Positions 16,647-25,172 of a DNA stretch of 64,000 nt are shown one piece after another. The notes under the pieces are model-generated. The model worked only from the letters and a program-made list of their open reading frames with translations. It searched no databases and had not been told where the DNA came from. The stretch is from positions 1 through 64,000 of the forward strand of contig JAIXUQ010000084.1 of NCBI GenBank assembly GCA_027483465.1, written 5' to 3'. Positions within the stretch are counted from its first letter, which is position 1. Each line of letters opens with the position of its first letter. Both the position numbers and the translations under genes were made by a program. Source of the stretch: Sphingomonadales bacterium. Its GTDB lineage: Bacteria > Pseudomonadota > Alphaproteobacteria > Sphingomonadales > Sphingomonadaceae.

Positions 16647-17537
16647 ATGCAGATCTTGATGACCGGCGGCAGCCGCGGGATCGGGGCCGAAGCGCTGCGC
16701 CATTTGGGCCGCCTGCCCGGCGCGCGGCTGTGGCTGGGGGTGCGCTGGCCAGCCCCAGCGGGCGTGACCGCGCTGCCACTTGATCTGGCCAGCCTGGCCA
16801 GTGTGGCCGGTTTTGCCGATGCGGTGATCGCCGGGCTGGCCGGGCAGCGCATCGATGCGCTGGTGCTGAACGCCGGCGGGCAGCGGCCCAGCGTGGCCGA
16901 ACGCTCGGCGGATGGCCATGAATTGACCTTTGCCGCCAATCATCTCGGGCATTTCCTGTTGCTGCACCGGCTGGCGCCGCATCTGGCCGATGGCGCGCGG
17001 GTGGTGATCACCAGCAGCGGCACCCATGATCCCGATGAGCGCACCGGGGTGCCGCCGCCGCGCCATGCCGATGCCCGCTGGCTGGCCGATCCGGCGCAGG
17101 ATCCGGGGCTGGATGGCAACCCGATCACCGCCGGCATGCGCGCCTATGCGGCATCGAAACTGTGCAACCTGATGACGGCGCGGGTGCTGGCCGGCGATGC
17201 GGCGATGGCGGCGCGCGGCATCAGCGTGGTGGCCTATGATCCCGGCCTCACCCCCGGCACCGGGCTGGTGCGGCAGCAGATGTGGCCGGTGCGCGTGCTG
17301 CTGTGGCCGTTGCTGCCGCTGCTGCTGCCGTTCGGCAAGACGATGAACAGCCTGGCTGATGCCGGCCGCCACCTCGCCCTGCTGGCCAGTGATCTGCGGC
17401 CGCCGCCGGGCCGTGTCTATGCCTCGTTGCGCAAGGGGCGGATCACCTGGCCGGAGCCTTCGGCATTGGCCCGGGACGACATGGCCTGCCGCCGCCTGTG
17501 GCAGGACAGCCTGGCGCTGTGCGGCCTGGCGGCCTGA
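16647..17537 (+). CDS. SDR family oxidoreductase (retinol dehydrogenase/protochlorophyllide reductase-like)
   Basis: A 296-residue NAD(P)-dependent short-chain dehydrogenase. It has MTGGSRGIGAEA (TGxxxGIG cofactor loop), LVLNAGG (an NNAG variant), HLGHFLLLHRL, VVITSSGTHD (catalytic Ser) and AYAASKLCNL (YxxxK). The C-terminal half resembles retinol dehydrogenase-like SDRs. ATG 16647 has AAGGA six bases upstream and is preferred over the TTG used by the track. The adjacent TetR operator implies induction by the substrate or a related compound. Confidence 0.88.
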   Translation: MQILMTGGSRGIGAEALRHLGRLPGARLWLGVRWPAPAGVTALPLDLASLASVAGFADAVIAGLAGQRIDALVLNAGGQRPSVAERSADGHELTFAANHLGHFLLLHRLAPHLADGARVVITSSGTHDPDERTGVPPPRHADARWLADPAQDPGLDGNPITAGMRAYAASKLCNLMTARVLAGDAAMAARGISVVAYDPGLTPGTGLVRQQMWPVRVLLWPLLPLLLPFGKTMNSLADAGRHLALLASDLRPPPGRVYASLRKGRITWPEPSALARDDMACRRLWQDSLALCGLAA

Positions 17538-18068
17538 TCAGGCCCGCACCCGTTCCCACAGGCCCACCGGCTCGTCGCGGTAGGTCGCCTCGCCATATAT
17601 GGCAAAGCCGCAGCGGCGGGCCACCGCGATGCTGGCGGCATTGCCGGGGTTGATCATGGCGACGGTGCGGGCAAATTCGGGATTGGCACCCGCATCGGCC
17701 CAGCCCAACGCACAGGCCACCGCCTCGCTGGCATAGCCCTGGCCCTGGGCTTCGGGATGGAAGCTCCACGCCGCCTCCGGGCACCCGAAGGAGGCGATGC
17801 CGTCCCGCTCCCCATGCAGGAAGCCGACATCGCCCAGATGCACATCCTCACCCGGCCGCGTGACCGCCCACATGCCATAGCCCATCAGCTGCCAATGGCC
17901 GGCATAGCGCAGCAGCCGGTTCCAGCTGTCTTCCCGGTTGAACGGCTTGCCGCCGAAATGGGTGACCACCACCGGATTGGCCCACATGTCGGCCAGCCGC
18001 TCGAAATCATCGAGGCGGTGCGGGCGCAGGACAAGGCGATCGGAGGTGAGGATGGGCGGGGGAGCCAT
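17538..18068 (-). CDS. GNAT family N-acetyltransferase (RimJ/RimL-like)
   Basis: A 176-residue acetyltransferase of the RimJ/RimL branch. TSDRLVLRPHRLDDFERLADMWANP is the usual N-terminus, WSFHPEAQGQGYASEAVACALGWA is the acetyl-CoA motif A (Q/R-x-x-G-x-G/A), and MINPGNAASIAVARRCGF is motif B. The ATG at 18068 removes 143 residues of the longer track ORF, which reads through the opposite-strand GNAT gene. The acceptor is unknown. It converges tail to tail with the SDR gene. Confidence 0.87.
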   Translation of the reverse strand: MAPPPILTSDRLVLRPHRLDDFERLADMWANPVVVTHFGGKPFNREDSWNRLLRYAGHWQLMGYGMWAVTRPGEDVHLGDVGFLHGERDGIASFGCPEAAWSFHPEAQGQGYASEAVACALGWADAGANPEFARTVAMINPGNAASIAVARRCGFAIYGEATYRDEPVGLWERVRA

Positions 18069-18159
18069 GGCACGACCATAGGCAGGGCCGGCCACGATTT
18101 CCAGTGAAGCCTTGTTGACAGGCTGTTGCGCGGGTGGGCTGCCATGGTAGCGATGGCGG

Positions 18160-18663
18160 ATGATCCGCCCTGCCCATGCTGCCGATCTGCCGCTGCTGCC
18201 GGCCATCGAGGCTTCGGCGGCACGCCTGTTCGCCGGAACCGCCATGGCGCATCTTGTGGAGGGGCCGACCACGCCCATGGACGCGCTGGAACGGGCCCTC
18301 AACGGCGGCACGCTCTGGGTGGCGGCGGAGGCGGCGCCCTGCGGCTTCCTGCTGGCCGCGGCCGAAGCGGCGTGGCTGCACATCCTCGAACTTTCGGTGG
18401 CGCTGCCGGCCCAGGGCCGGGGCAATGGCCGTGCCCTGTTGCAGGCCGCGATTGCGGCGGCACCGCAGCTGGGCTGCCGCCACCTGTCGCTCACCACGGA
18501 TCGGCTGCTGGCCTGGAATGCGCCCTTCTATGCGCGCCACGGCTTTGCCGAGCGGGCGGCCAATGATCCCGCCCTGCCCGATTGGCTGGCGGCGATGCCG
18601 GCGCGCGAAGCGGCCAGCGGGCTGGATCCGGCCCGGCGCTGCATCATGGTGCGGGCGGCATGA
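18160..18663 (+). CDS. GNAT family N-acetyltransferase
   Basis: A 167-residue GNAT: MIRPAHAADLPLLPAIEASAARLF is the first strand and helix, LSVALPAQGRGNGRALLQAAI the acetyl-CoA binding motif, and WNAPFYARHGFAE the C-terminal beta-bulge region. Its stop overlaps the ATG of the following phosphotransferase by four bases (ATGA), so it heads a three-gene operon with the kinase-like gene and an acyl-CoA dehydrogenase. Acceptor unknown. Confidence 0.87.
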   Translation: MIRPAHAADLPLLPAIEASAARLFAGTAMAHLVEGPTTPMDALERALNGGTLWVAAEAAPCGFLLAAAEAAWLHILELSVALPAQGRGNGRALLQAAIAAAPQLGCRHLSLTTDRLLAWNAPFYARHGFAERAANDPALPDWLAAMPAREAASGLDPARRCIMVRAA

Positions 18664-19667
18664 CCGAGATTGATCGCCTGGCGGCGTGGCTGGCCGGCCA
18701 GGGCCTGGCGCTGGCCGTGGACGCGCGGCTTACCCGGCTGAGCGGCGGCATCGCCAACCGCAACGAGCTGGTGCCGCTGGCCAGCGGGCCGGCGGTGCTG
18801 CGGCGGCCACCGCCCGGCCTGCTGGCGGCCGGGGCCAGCGACATGGCGCGGGAAGCGCGCGTGCTGGCCGCGCTGGCGCCGCATTTTCCGTTGGCACCGC
18901 GCCTGATCGCCTATTGCGATGACGCGGCGGTGCTGGGCACGCAATTCCAGCTGATCGAATGGCGGCCGGGTGTGGCCATCGCCGGCCAGCTGCCGGACGG
19001 GGTGGGCGACGGGCTGGTGGAAACCACCCTGCAGGCCATGGCCGCCCTGCATGCGCTGGATCCGGCCGCCGTGGGCCTGGGCGATCTGGGCAAGCCCGAA
19101 GGCTTTTTCGCCCGCCAGTTGAAGGGCTGGACCCAGCGCGCCGCCGCCGTGTGGCCGGATGGCCTGCCGGCCGATGTGGCGGCGCTGATCGCGGCGCTTG
19201 CAGCCGCCGTGCCGGCCGAAGCGGGCGCACCGGTGCTGCTGCACATGGACCTGAAGCCCGACAATCTGCTGATCGATCCCGCCAATATGCAGGCGCGCGC
19301 CATGATCGATTGGGACATGGCCACCCGCGGCCCGCGCGGCTTTGATCTGGCCATCCTCCTCTCCTACTGGATCGAGCCGGGCGATCCCGAGGGGGTGAAG
19401 CCCTTGCAGGCCGTGCCCTCGCTCACACCGGGCTGGCCGGGGCGGCGCGGGGTGGCGGCGCGCTATCAGGCGATCAGCGGCGGCGATGTGGGCGATCTCG
19501 TCTGGCCGCTGGCGCTGGCGCGGCTGCGGCTGGCGGTGGCGTGGATGCAGCTTTACCGAAAATGGCAGCGCGGCGAGATGGACGGCAGCCGCTATCAGGG
19601 GTTTGAACCGCTGGCCGGGGCGATCATCGCCCACGCCCTGGCGGCCTATGGGAAAGGCGACTTGTGA
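18660..19667 (+). CDS. Phosphotransferase (APH/ChoK fold), LvaA- or ACAD10/11-kinase-like
   Basis: A 335-residue kinase-fold protein. The catalytic loop HMDLKPDNLL (HxDxxxxN) and the Mg-binding IDWDMATRGPRGFDLA are intact, and the N-terminal half has LTRLSGGIANRNELV (nucleotide loop) and DMAREARVLAAL. APH-type kinases encoded next to an acyl-CoA dehydrogenase include LvaA of Pseudomonas putida levulinate catabolism and the kinase half of human ACAD10/11, both of which phosphorylate 4-hydroxyacyl-CoA. The next gene, an acyl-CoA dehydrogenase, overlaps by GTGA and supports that role, which remains inferred. The true start is the ATGA overlap at 18660. Confidence 0.8.
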   Translation: MTEIDRLAAWLAGQGLALAVDARLTRLSGGIANRNELVPLASGPAVLRRPPPGLLAAGASDMAREARVLAALAPHFPLAPRLIAYCDDAAVLGTQFQLIEWRPGVAIAGQLPDGVGDGLVETTLQAMAALHALDPAAVGLGDLGKPEGFFARQLKGWTQRAAAVWPDGLPADVAALIAALAAAVPAEAGAPVLLHMDLKPDNLLIDPANMQARAMIDWDMATRGPRGFDLAILLSYWIEPGDPEGVKPLQAVPSLTPGWPGRRGVAARYQAISGGDVGDLVWPLALARLRLAVAWMQLYRKWQRGEMDGSRYQGFEPLAGAIIAHALAAYGKGDL

Positions 19668-20866
19668 CCGATTTCACCCTGCCGGAAGCGACCAAGGCGC
19701 TGGCCCGCCGCGTGCGCCAGTTCGTCATCGAGCGTGTCATCCCGTTCGAGCGTGACCCGCGCCTGACCGCGCATGGCCCCAACGACGCGCTGCGCGCCGA
19801 ACTGGTGGCGCTGGCCCGCGCCGAAGGGCTGCTCACCCCGCAGGCGCCCAGGGAATTGGGCGGCATGGGCTTTGATCACGCCACCCAGGCCGCGGTGTTC
19901 GAGGCGGCGGGCTGGTCAACGCTGGGCCCGGTGGCGATGAACTGCGCCGCGCCGGACGAGGGCAACATGTATCTCCTCTCCCGCATCGCGCGGCCGGATC
20001 AGGTGAAGCAGTTCCTGCAGCCGATGATCGACGGCCACCGCCGCAGCGTGTTCGCCATGACCGAGCCCGACGGCGCCGGCAGCGACCCCGGCCAACTGAA
20101 GACGCGCGCCGTCTTCAACGGCAATGATTATGAGATTTCCGGGCTGAAATGGCTGATCACCGGGGCCAATGGCGCGAAAACCTGGATCATCATGGCCAAT
20201 GTCGAGCCCAATGCGCACGGCCCGCACGGCCCCACCTTGTTCCTGACCGAAGGCGACACGCCGGGCATCCATATCGAACGGGTGATGGATTCGATGGACC
20301 GCAACTATGTCGAGGGCCATTGCGTGGTGCGCTTCGACGGGCTGCGGCTGGGGCCAACCCACGTGCTGGGCGAGATCGGTTCGGCCTTCCGCTATGCCCA
20401 GATGCGCCTCGCGCCGGCGCGGCTCACCCATTGCATGCGCTGGCTGGGCGCGGCGGCGCGCTGCCAGCACATCGCGCTTGAGCATGCGCGCACCCGCACC
20501 GCCTTTGGCAAACCGCTGATCCAGCATCAGGGCGTCAACTTCATGCTGGCCGACAACGAGATCGCCATGCACCAGGCCCGGCTGAGCATCCGCCATGTCG
20601 CCTGGCTGCTGGATCAGGGCGTGCGCGCCCGCCACGAGAGCAGCATCGTCAAGGCCAGCGTGTCGGAGGAATTGTTCAAGGTGGCCGACCGCTGCGTGCA
20701 GATCCTGGGCGGCATCGGCGTCACCAACGAGACGGTGGTGGAGATGATCTTCCGCGACATGCGGCCGTTCCGCCTGTATGACGGCCCGACCGAGGTGCAC
20801 AAATTCGCCATCGCCACCCAGCTGGAGCGGCAAGGCAGCGCCTTTGCCGATCCAGTGGGCTGGTGA
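19664..20866 (+). CDS. Acyl-CoA dehydrogenase, ACAD10/11- or LvaC-like
   Basis: A 400-residue flavoprotein of the acyl-CoA dehydrogenase fold: FAMTEPDGAGSDPGQLKTRAV and GLKWLITGANGAKTWIIMA form the FAD/substrate region, and FGKPLIQHQGVNFMLAD and QILGGIGVTNETVVE the C-terminal helices. Where most family members have the catalytic Glu (xYEGTSQIQ), this one has LYDGPTEVH. A DGP.EVH sequence is what I recall from the ACAD10/11 group. With the overlapping kinase gene this suggests processing of phosphorylated 4-hydroxyacyl-CoA rather than simple dehydrogenation. The GTG start overlaps the kinase stop. Confidence 0.86.
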   Translation: MTDFTLPEATKALARRVRQFVIERVIPFERDPRLTAHGPNDALRAELVALARAEGLLTPQAPRELGGMGFDHATQAAVFEAAGWSTLGPVAMNCAAPDEGNMYLLSRIARPDQVKQFLQPMIDGHRRSVFAMTEPDGAGSDPGQLKTRAVFNGNDYEISGLKWLITGANGAKTWIIMANVEPNAHGPHGPTLFLTEGDTPGIHIERVMDSMDRNYVEGHCVVRFDGLRLGPTHVLGEIGSAFRYAQMRLAPARLTHCMRWLGAAARCQHIALEHARTRTAFGKPLIQHQGVNFMLADNEIAMHQARLSIRHVAWLLDQGVRARHESSIVKASVSEELFKVADRCVQILGGIGVTNETVVEMIFRDMRPFRLYDGPTEVHKFAIATQLERQGSAFADPVGW

Positions 20867-20881
20867 TGCTGGGCTGGTGAT

Positions 20882-22018
20882 TCAATAACCCAGGGTGCGC
20901 GCGATGCGGTCGGAATGGAAGGCCGCATCGCCGAAGGTTTCCTGCGCGGCGCGGGCGCGCTTCATGAAGAAGCCGATGTCATACTCATCGGTCATGCCGA
21001 TGCCGCCGTGCATCTGCACGCCCTCGTTGGTGGCCAGGATCGCGACCTCGCCGGCCTTGGCCTTGGCCAAGCTGACATACATGGGGGCGCGGTCACTGCC
21101 CTCGTCCAGCGCCTGCAACGCCTTCAGGGTGGCCGAACGCGCCAGTTCCACCTCGCAGAACAGATGCGCGGCGCGGTGCTGGAGCGCCTGGAAACTGCCG
21201 ATCTTCTGGCCGAACTGTTCGCGCTGCTTGAGATAATCCACCGTCATGCCGAACGCCGTGCCCGAAAGCCCAAGCATTTCGGCGGCGAGGCAGGCGCGGC
21301 CGGCGTCGAGCACCTTTTCCAATATGGCATGGCCTTCGCCCACCGTGCCCAGCACGTCGGCGCCGTCCACCTGCACGTCATTGAGCGTGACGCGCGCGGC
21401 GCCCCGGCTGTCCACCATCGAGCGGCGATCGATGGTCACGCCGTCGGCCTTGGGGTTGACGAGGAACAGGGTGATGCCGGCGGTGTCACCCACCTCGCCG
21501 CTGGTGCGCGCCGCCACGATCAGCGTGTCCGCCGCCGCGCCATCCAGCACAAAGCCCTTGACGCCGTTCAGCCGGAAGCCGTTGCCCGACGGGGTGGCCT
21601 GGCAAGCGACATGCGCCGGCTTGTGGCGGGCGGCCTCATCGGCGGCCAGCGCGAACAGATGCGCGCCGGCGGCGATCAGCGGCAGATATTTCGCCTGTTG
21701 TTCGGGCGTGCCCTGTTTCAGCGCGGTGGCGCCCAGCACGGCAGTGGAGAGCATCGGCGCGGCCGAGAGATTCTTGCCCATCGCCTCCATGATGATGCCG
21801 GCGGCGACATGGCCCATGTCGGCGCCGCCATGGGCTTCGGGCACCAGCACGCCGGCAAAGCCCATCTCGGCCATGCGCGTCCACACATCGCGCTTGAAGC
21901 CCACGGGGTCAGCGGCATCGCGCAGGGCGCGGTGCTGGGCCACCGGGGCTTCGTCCTTGAAGAACCCGTCCGCCGAATCGCGGATCATCAGTTGGTCGTC
22001 AGTCAGGATCAGCGGCAT
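20882..22018 (-). CDS. Acyl-CoA dehydrogenase, small-subunit type
   Basis: A 378-residue member of the acyl-CoA dehydrogenase family: LTDDQLMIRDSADGFF, MGFAGVLVPEAHGGADMGHVAAGIIMEAMG, and ATNEGVQMHGGIGMTDEYDIGFFMKRARAAQETFGD. The C-terminal segment lacks the YEGTSQ-like stretch that carries the usual catalytic Glu. The adjacent upstream gene, three bases away, encodes a larger acyl-CoA dehydrogenase with that Glu. Such pairs are known to form mixed alpha/beta tetramers, for example in steroid side-chain and pimeloyl-CoA oxidation, so this may be the partner subunit. Confidence 0.87.
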   Translation of the reverse strand: MPLILTDDQLMIRDSADGFFKDEAPVAQHRALRDAADPVGFKRDVWTRMAEMGFAGVLVPEAHGGADMGHVAAGIIMEAMGKNLSAAPMLSTAVLGATALKQGTPEQQAKYLPLIAAGAHLFALAADEAARHKPAHVACQATPSGNGFRLNGVKGFVLDGAAADTLIVAARTSGEVGDTAGITLFLVNPKADGVTIDRRSMVDSRGAARVTLNDVQVDGADVLGTVGEGHAILEKVLDAGRACLAAEMLGLSGTAFGMTVDYLKQREQFGQKIGSFQALQHRAAHLFCEVELARSATLKALQALDEGSDRAPMYVSLAKAKAGEVAILATNEGVQMHGGIGMTDEYDIGFFMKRARAAQETFGDAAFHSDRIARTLGY

Positions 22019-22021
22019 GGT

Positions 22022-23224
22022 TCAGGCTCCCGGCAGGTCGAGCACGCGCTTGGCGATGATGTTCAGCTGCACTTCCGAGGTGCCGCCCTCGATCGAATTG
22101 GCGCGGCTGCGCAGCCAGGAGCGGGCGAGGTCGCCGTCGCCCTTTTCCTCGCCTTCCCAGGTCAGGCCGTCGCTGCCGCGGATCGACATCAGCAATTGCA
22201 TGCGTTCCTTGTTCAGTTCGGTGCCATAATATTTCAGCATGGATGAGAGCGCGCCGGTGCCCTGGCCGCTCTTGGTTTCGGCCATCACCCGCTCCATCGT
22301 CAGCGAAAAGGCGAGCGCGTTGATCTCGTGGCGGGCGATGTCGGTGCGCAGCGCCGTGTCGGCCAGGATGGCGGCATCCAGCCCGATCAGCCGCTTGGCC
22401 ACGTTGGAAACCGAATCGCGCTGGCCGCCGCCGGTCGAATCGCTGCCGCCGATCATGTCCCGCTCGTGGGTGAGCAGATATTTGGCGATCTCCCAGCCCT
22501 TGCCGGCGGTGCCCATCAGATTGTCCTTGGGCACTTTCACATTGTCAAAAAATGTCTGGCAGAATGGCGAGGAACCGGAAATCAGCTTGATCGGGCTGGT
22601 CGAAACGCCGGGGCTGGCCATGTCAAACAACAGGAAGCTGATGCCCAGATGCTTGGGCGCCTGCGCGTCGGTGCGCACCAGGCAGAAAATCCAGTCCGCC
22701 TTGTCGGCATAGCTGGTCCACACCTTGGAGCCGTTGACGAGATAATGATCGCCCCCCACTGGATCGACGACTTCTTCGGCGCTGGTGCGCAAGGAGGCGA
22801 GGTCTGACCCGGCGCCCGGCTCGGAATAGCCCTGGCACCAGCGGATTTCGCCGCGGGCGATCCGGGGCAGATGCTCCTTCTTCTGCGCCTCGTTGCCATA
22901 TTTCAGCAGCGCCGGGCCCAGCATCCAGATGCCAAAGCTGCTCAGCGGCGAGCGCGCCTTGATGCGCTTCATCTCCTCGGCCAGCACCTTGGCCTCGGCC
23001 CGGCTCAGCCCGCCGCCGCCATATTCGGCCGGCCATTCCGGCACCGTCCAGCCCTTGGCGCCCATGCGCTCCAGCCACAGGCGCTGGCCCTCGCTCTTGA
23101 ACTGGCAGTTGCGGCCGCCCCAGCAGATATCCTCATCGCCGCGGATCGGCTCCCGCATGTCGGGCGGGCAATTGGCTTCCAGCCAGGCCCGGGTTTCGGC
23201 GCGGAACGCGTCAAGGTCAGACAT
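22022..23224 (-). CDS. Acyl-CoA dehydrogenase, large-subunit type
   Basis: A 400-residue acyl-CoA dehydrogenase. GWTVPEWPAEYGGGGLS, IRWCQGYSEPGAGSDLASL and YLVNGSKVWTSYADKADWIFCLVRT form the FAD and acyl-CoA pocket, and RSRANSIEGGTSEVQLNIIAKRVL contains the Glu at the position of the family catalytic base. It is followed three bases later by the smaller paralogue, which lacks that Glu. Together they probably form one enzyme that oxidises a bulky or branched acyl-CoA. The start is ATG giving MSDLDAFR. Confidence 0.88.
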   Translation of the reverse strand: MSDLDAFRAETRAWLEANCPPDMREPIRGDEDICWGGRNCQFKSEGQRLWLERMGAKGWTVPEWPAEYGGGGLSRAEAKVLAEEMKRIKARSPLSSFGIWMLGPALLKYGNEAQKKEHLPRIARGEIRWCQGYSEPGAGSDLASLRTSAEEVVDPVGGDHYLVNGSKVWTSYADKADWIFCLVRTDAQAPKHLGISFLLFDMASPGVSTSPIKLISGSSPFCQTFFDNVKVPKDNLMGTAGKGWEIAKYLLTHERDMIGGSDSTGGGQRDSVSNVAKRLIGLDAAILADTALRTDIARHEINALAFSLTMERVMAETKSGQGTGALSSMLKYYGTELNKERMQLLMSIRGSDGLTWEGEEKGDGDLARSWLRSRANSIEGGTSEVQLNIIAKRVLDLPGA

Positions 23225-23310
23225 CAGCCACTCCCACTGGAAAATTCCCTGCCCGGCTTTATGGTGCGCCGCGCCGGCCCCGCAAAGCTGGCAGTTGATG
23301 CAGAGGCGCG

Positions 23311-24168
23311 ATGTTTTCCGATCTTCTCATGGCCGCAGTGGACTTCACCACCCTGCCGGTGCGGCCAGAGGCCTTCACCATCCCCGCCTTTTCCCTGGCC
23401 GGCAGCGAATGGGGCCCGTTTGCGCTGCGCTGGTACAGCCTGGCCTATATCTTCGCCATTTCGGCCGGCTGGTGGCTGCTCACCCGCATGATCCGCCGGC
23501 CCGGTGCCCCGCTGAATGCCCGCCAGCTGGATGATTTCATCACCTGGGTGACGCTGGGGGTGATCGGCGGCGGCCGGCTGGGCTATGTGATCTTCTACAA
23601 CCCGCAGAAATATCTGGCCGATCCGGTGGAGATCTTGCGGCTGTGGGATGGCGGCATGAGCTTTCACGGCGGCTGTTTCGGGGTGATCGCCGCCTGTTTC
23701 CTGCACGGCCTTGCCGCGCGCTATTCCGGCCTGAGGCTGCTGGATTATGTTGCCACCGTCACGCCGCTGGGGCTGGGTGCCGGCCGGCTGGCCAATTTCG
23801 TCAATGGCGAATTGTGGGGCCGGCCCACCGGCAGCGATTGGGGCATCATCTTCCCCGATGCCGGGCCGCAGCCGCGCCACCCCAGCCAGTTGTACGAGGC
23901 CGGGCTGGAAGGCGGCGTGCTGCTGATCATCCTGACCATCCTGTTCTGGTTCACGCCGGCGCGGCTGCGGCCGGGCCTGCTGGCCGGCGTGTTTGGCATC
24001 GGCTATGGCTGCTCACGCTATATCGTTGAAAATTATCGCGAGCCGGACCGGCAACTGGGCATACTTGAGAGCGGGCTGACCATGGGGCAAACCCTCACCC
24101 TGCCGCTGATCGCCGCCGGGCTGCTGCTGCTGGTGCTGGCGCTGGTGAGGAAGCCCGTATCGGCATGA
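23311..24168 (+). CDS. lgt: Prolipoprotein diacylglyceryl transferase Lgt
   Basis: Lgt transfers diacylglycerol from phosphatidylglycerol to the lipobox Cys of prolipoproteins in the inner membrane. The 285-residue protein has about seven hydrophobic segments, GMSFHGGCFGVI, the Lgt signature GRLANFVNGELWGRPT and HPSQLYEA, all intact. It heads an operon whose four genes overlap (lgt, midA, gnat, pgeF). Several lipoproteins in this window, such as LemA and the META protein, would be substrates. Confidence 0.96.
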   Translation: MFSDLLMAAVDFTTLPVRPEAFTIPAFSLAGSEWGPFALRWYSLAYIFAISAGWWLLTRMIRRPGAPLNARQLDDFITWVTLGVIGGGRLGYVIFYNPQKYLADPVEILRLWDGGMSFHGGCFGVIAACFLHGLAARYSGLRLLDYVATVTPLGLGAGRLANFVNGELWGRPTGSDWGIIFPDAGPQPRHPSQLYEAGLEGGVLLIILTILFWFTPARLRPGLLAGVFGIGYGCSRYIVENYREPDRQLGILESGLTMGQTLTLPLIAAGLLLLVLALVRKPVSA

Positions 24169-25172
24169 ACCTGGCCGACATTTTGCGCCAGCGCATCGCC
24201 GCCGATGGCCCGCTGCGCCTCGATCACTGGATGGCGGCCTGCAACGCCGCCTATTATGCCGCCGCCGATCCGCTGGGCCGCGATTTCACCACGGCGCCGG
24301 AAATCAGCCAGATGTTTGGCGAACTGATCGGCGGCTGGATCGGGGACCTTTGGCTGCGCGCCGGCCGCCCGCCGCTCAATCTGGTGGAATTGGGGCCGGG
24401 GCGCGGCACGCTGCTGGCCGATGCGCTGCGGGTGCTGGGCCGGTTGCCGGGCTGGCAGGCGGCGGCTGGGCTGCATCTGGTGGAAACCAGCCCCGCACTG
24501 ATCGCCGTGCAGCGCCAGCGGCTGGCCGGCTGGCCGGCGCAGTGGCATCAGGGCACCGACACATTGCCGGCCGATCGCCCGCTGATCATCATCGCCAATG
24601 AATTTTTCGATGCGCTGCCCATCCGCCAGCGCCGGGGCGGGCAGGAATTGCATGTTGGTTGGGGCGATGCGGGGTTTGCGCCGATATGGCTGCCGGCCGC
24701 CGGCCCGGATGCGGAATGGAGCGAAGGCAGCGAGGGCGTGATGGCCGATCTGGCCGGGCGGCTGGCGGCGCAGGGCGGCGCGGCGCTGATCATCGATTAT
24801 GGCCATGCTGGCGGCGGCGGTGTTGACAGTTTGCAGGCCGTGCACCGCGGCCAGCGCGTGAGCCCCTTTGACCATCCGGGCCGGCATGATCTGACCGCCC
24901 ATGTGAATTTCGCCGCGCTCAGCCGTGTGGCAGCGGCGGCCGGGCTGGCCTGCCACGGCCCGGTGGCGCAGGGCGGCTTTCTGGGCCAATTGGGCATCGG
25001 GCCACGGGCCGAGGCGCTGAAGCGCGGGCGCCCCCCGGCCACGGCCGGCGCGATCACGGCGGCACTGCTGCGCCTCACCGCGCCGCAGCAGATGGGCGCG
25101 CTGTTTCAGGTGCTGGGGCTGGCCGCGCCGGGCTGGCCAGCGCCGGCCGGATTTGCCATGGAGCCGGCATGA
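24165..25172 (+). CDS. MidA/NDUFAF7-like SAM-dependent methyltransferase
   Basis: A 335-residue protein of the DUF185/MidA family. LRLDHWMAACNAAYYAA, DFTTAPEISQMFGELIGGWI and NLVELGPGRGTLLADAL (SAM motif I) precede IIIANEFFDALPIRQ, which is strongly conserved in the family. The mitochondrial homologue NDUFAF7 methylates an Arg of the NDUFS2 subunit of complex I. A similar role in bacteria is inferred. The start overlaps lgt by ATGA, and the next gene overlaps its end the same way. Confidence 0.9.
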   Translation: MNLADILRQRIAADGPLRLDHWMAACNAAYYAAADPLGRDFTTAPEISQMFGELIGGWIGDLWLRAGRPPLNLVELGPGRGTLLADALRVLGRLPGWQAAAGLHLVETSPALIAVQRQRLAGWPAQWHQGTDTLPADRPLIIIANEFFDALPIRQRRGGQELHVGWGDAGFAPIWLPAAGPDAEWSEGSEGVMADLAGRLAAQGGAALIIDYGHAGGGGVDSLQAVHRGQRVSPFDHPGRHDLTAHVNFAALSRVAAAAGLACHGPVAQGGFLGQLGIGPRAEALKRGRPPATAGAITAALLRLTAPQQMGALFQVLGLAAPGWPAPAGFAMEPA

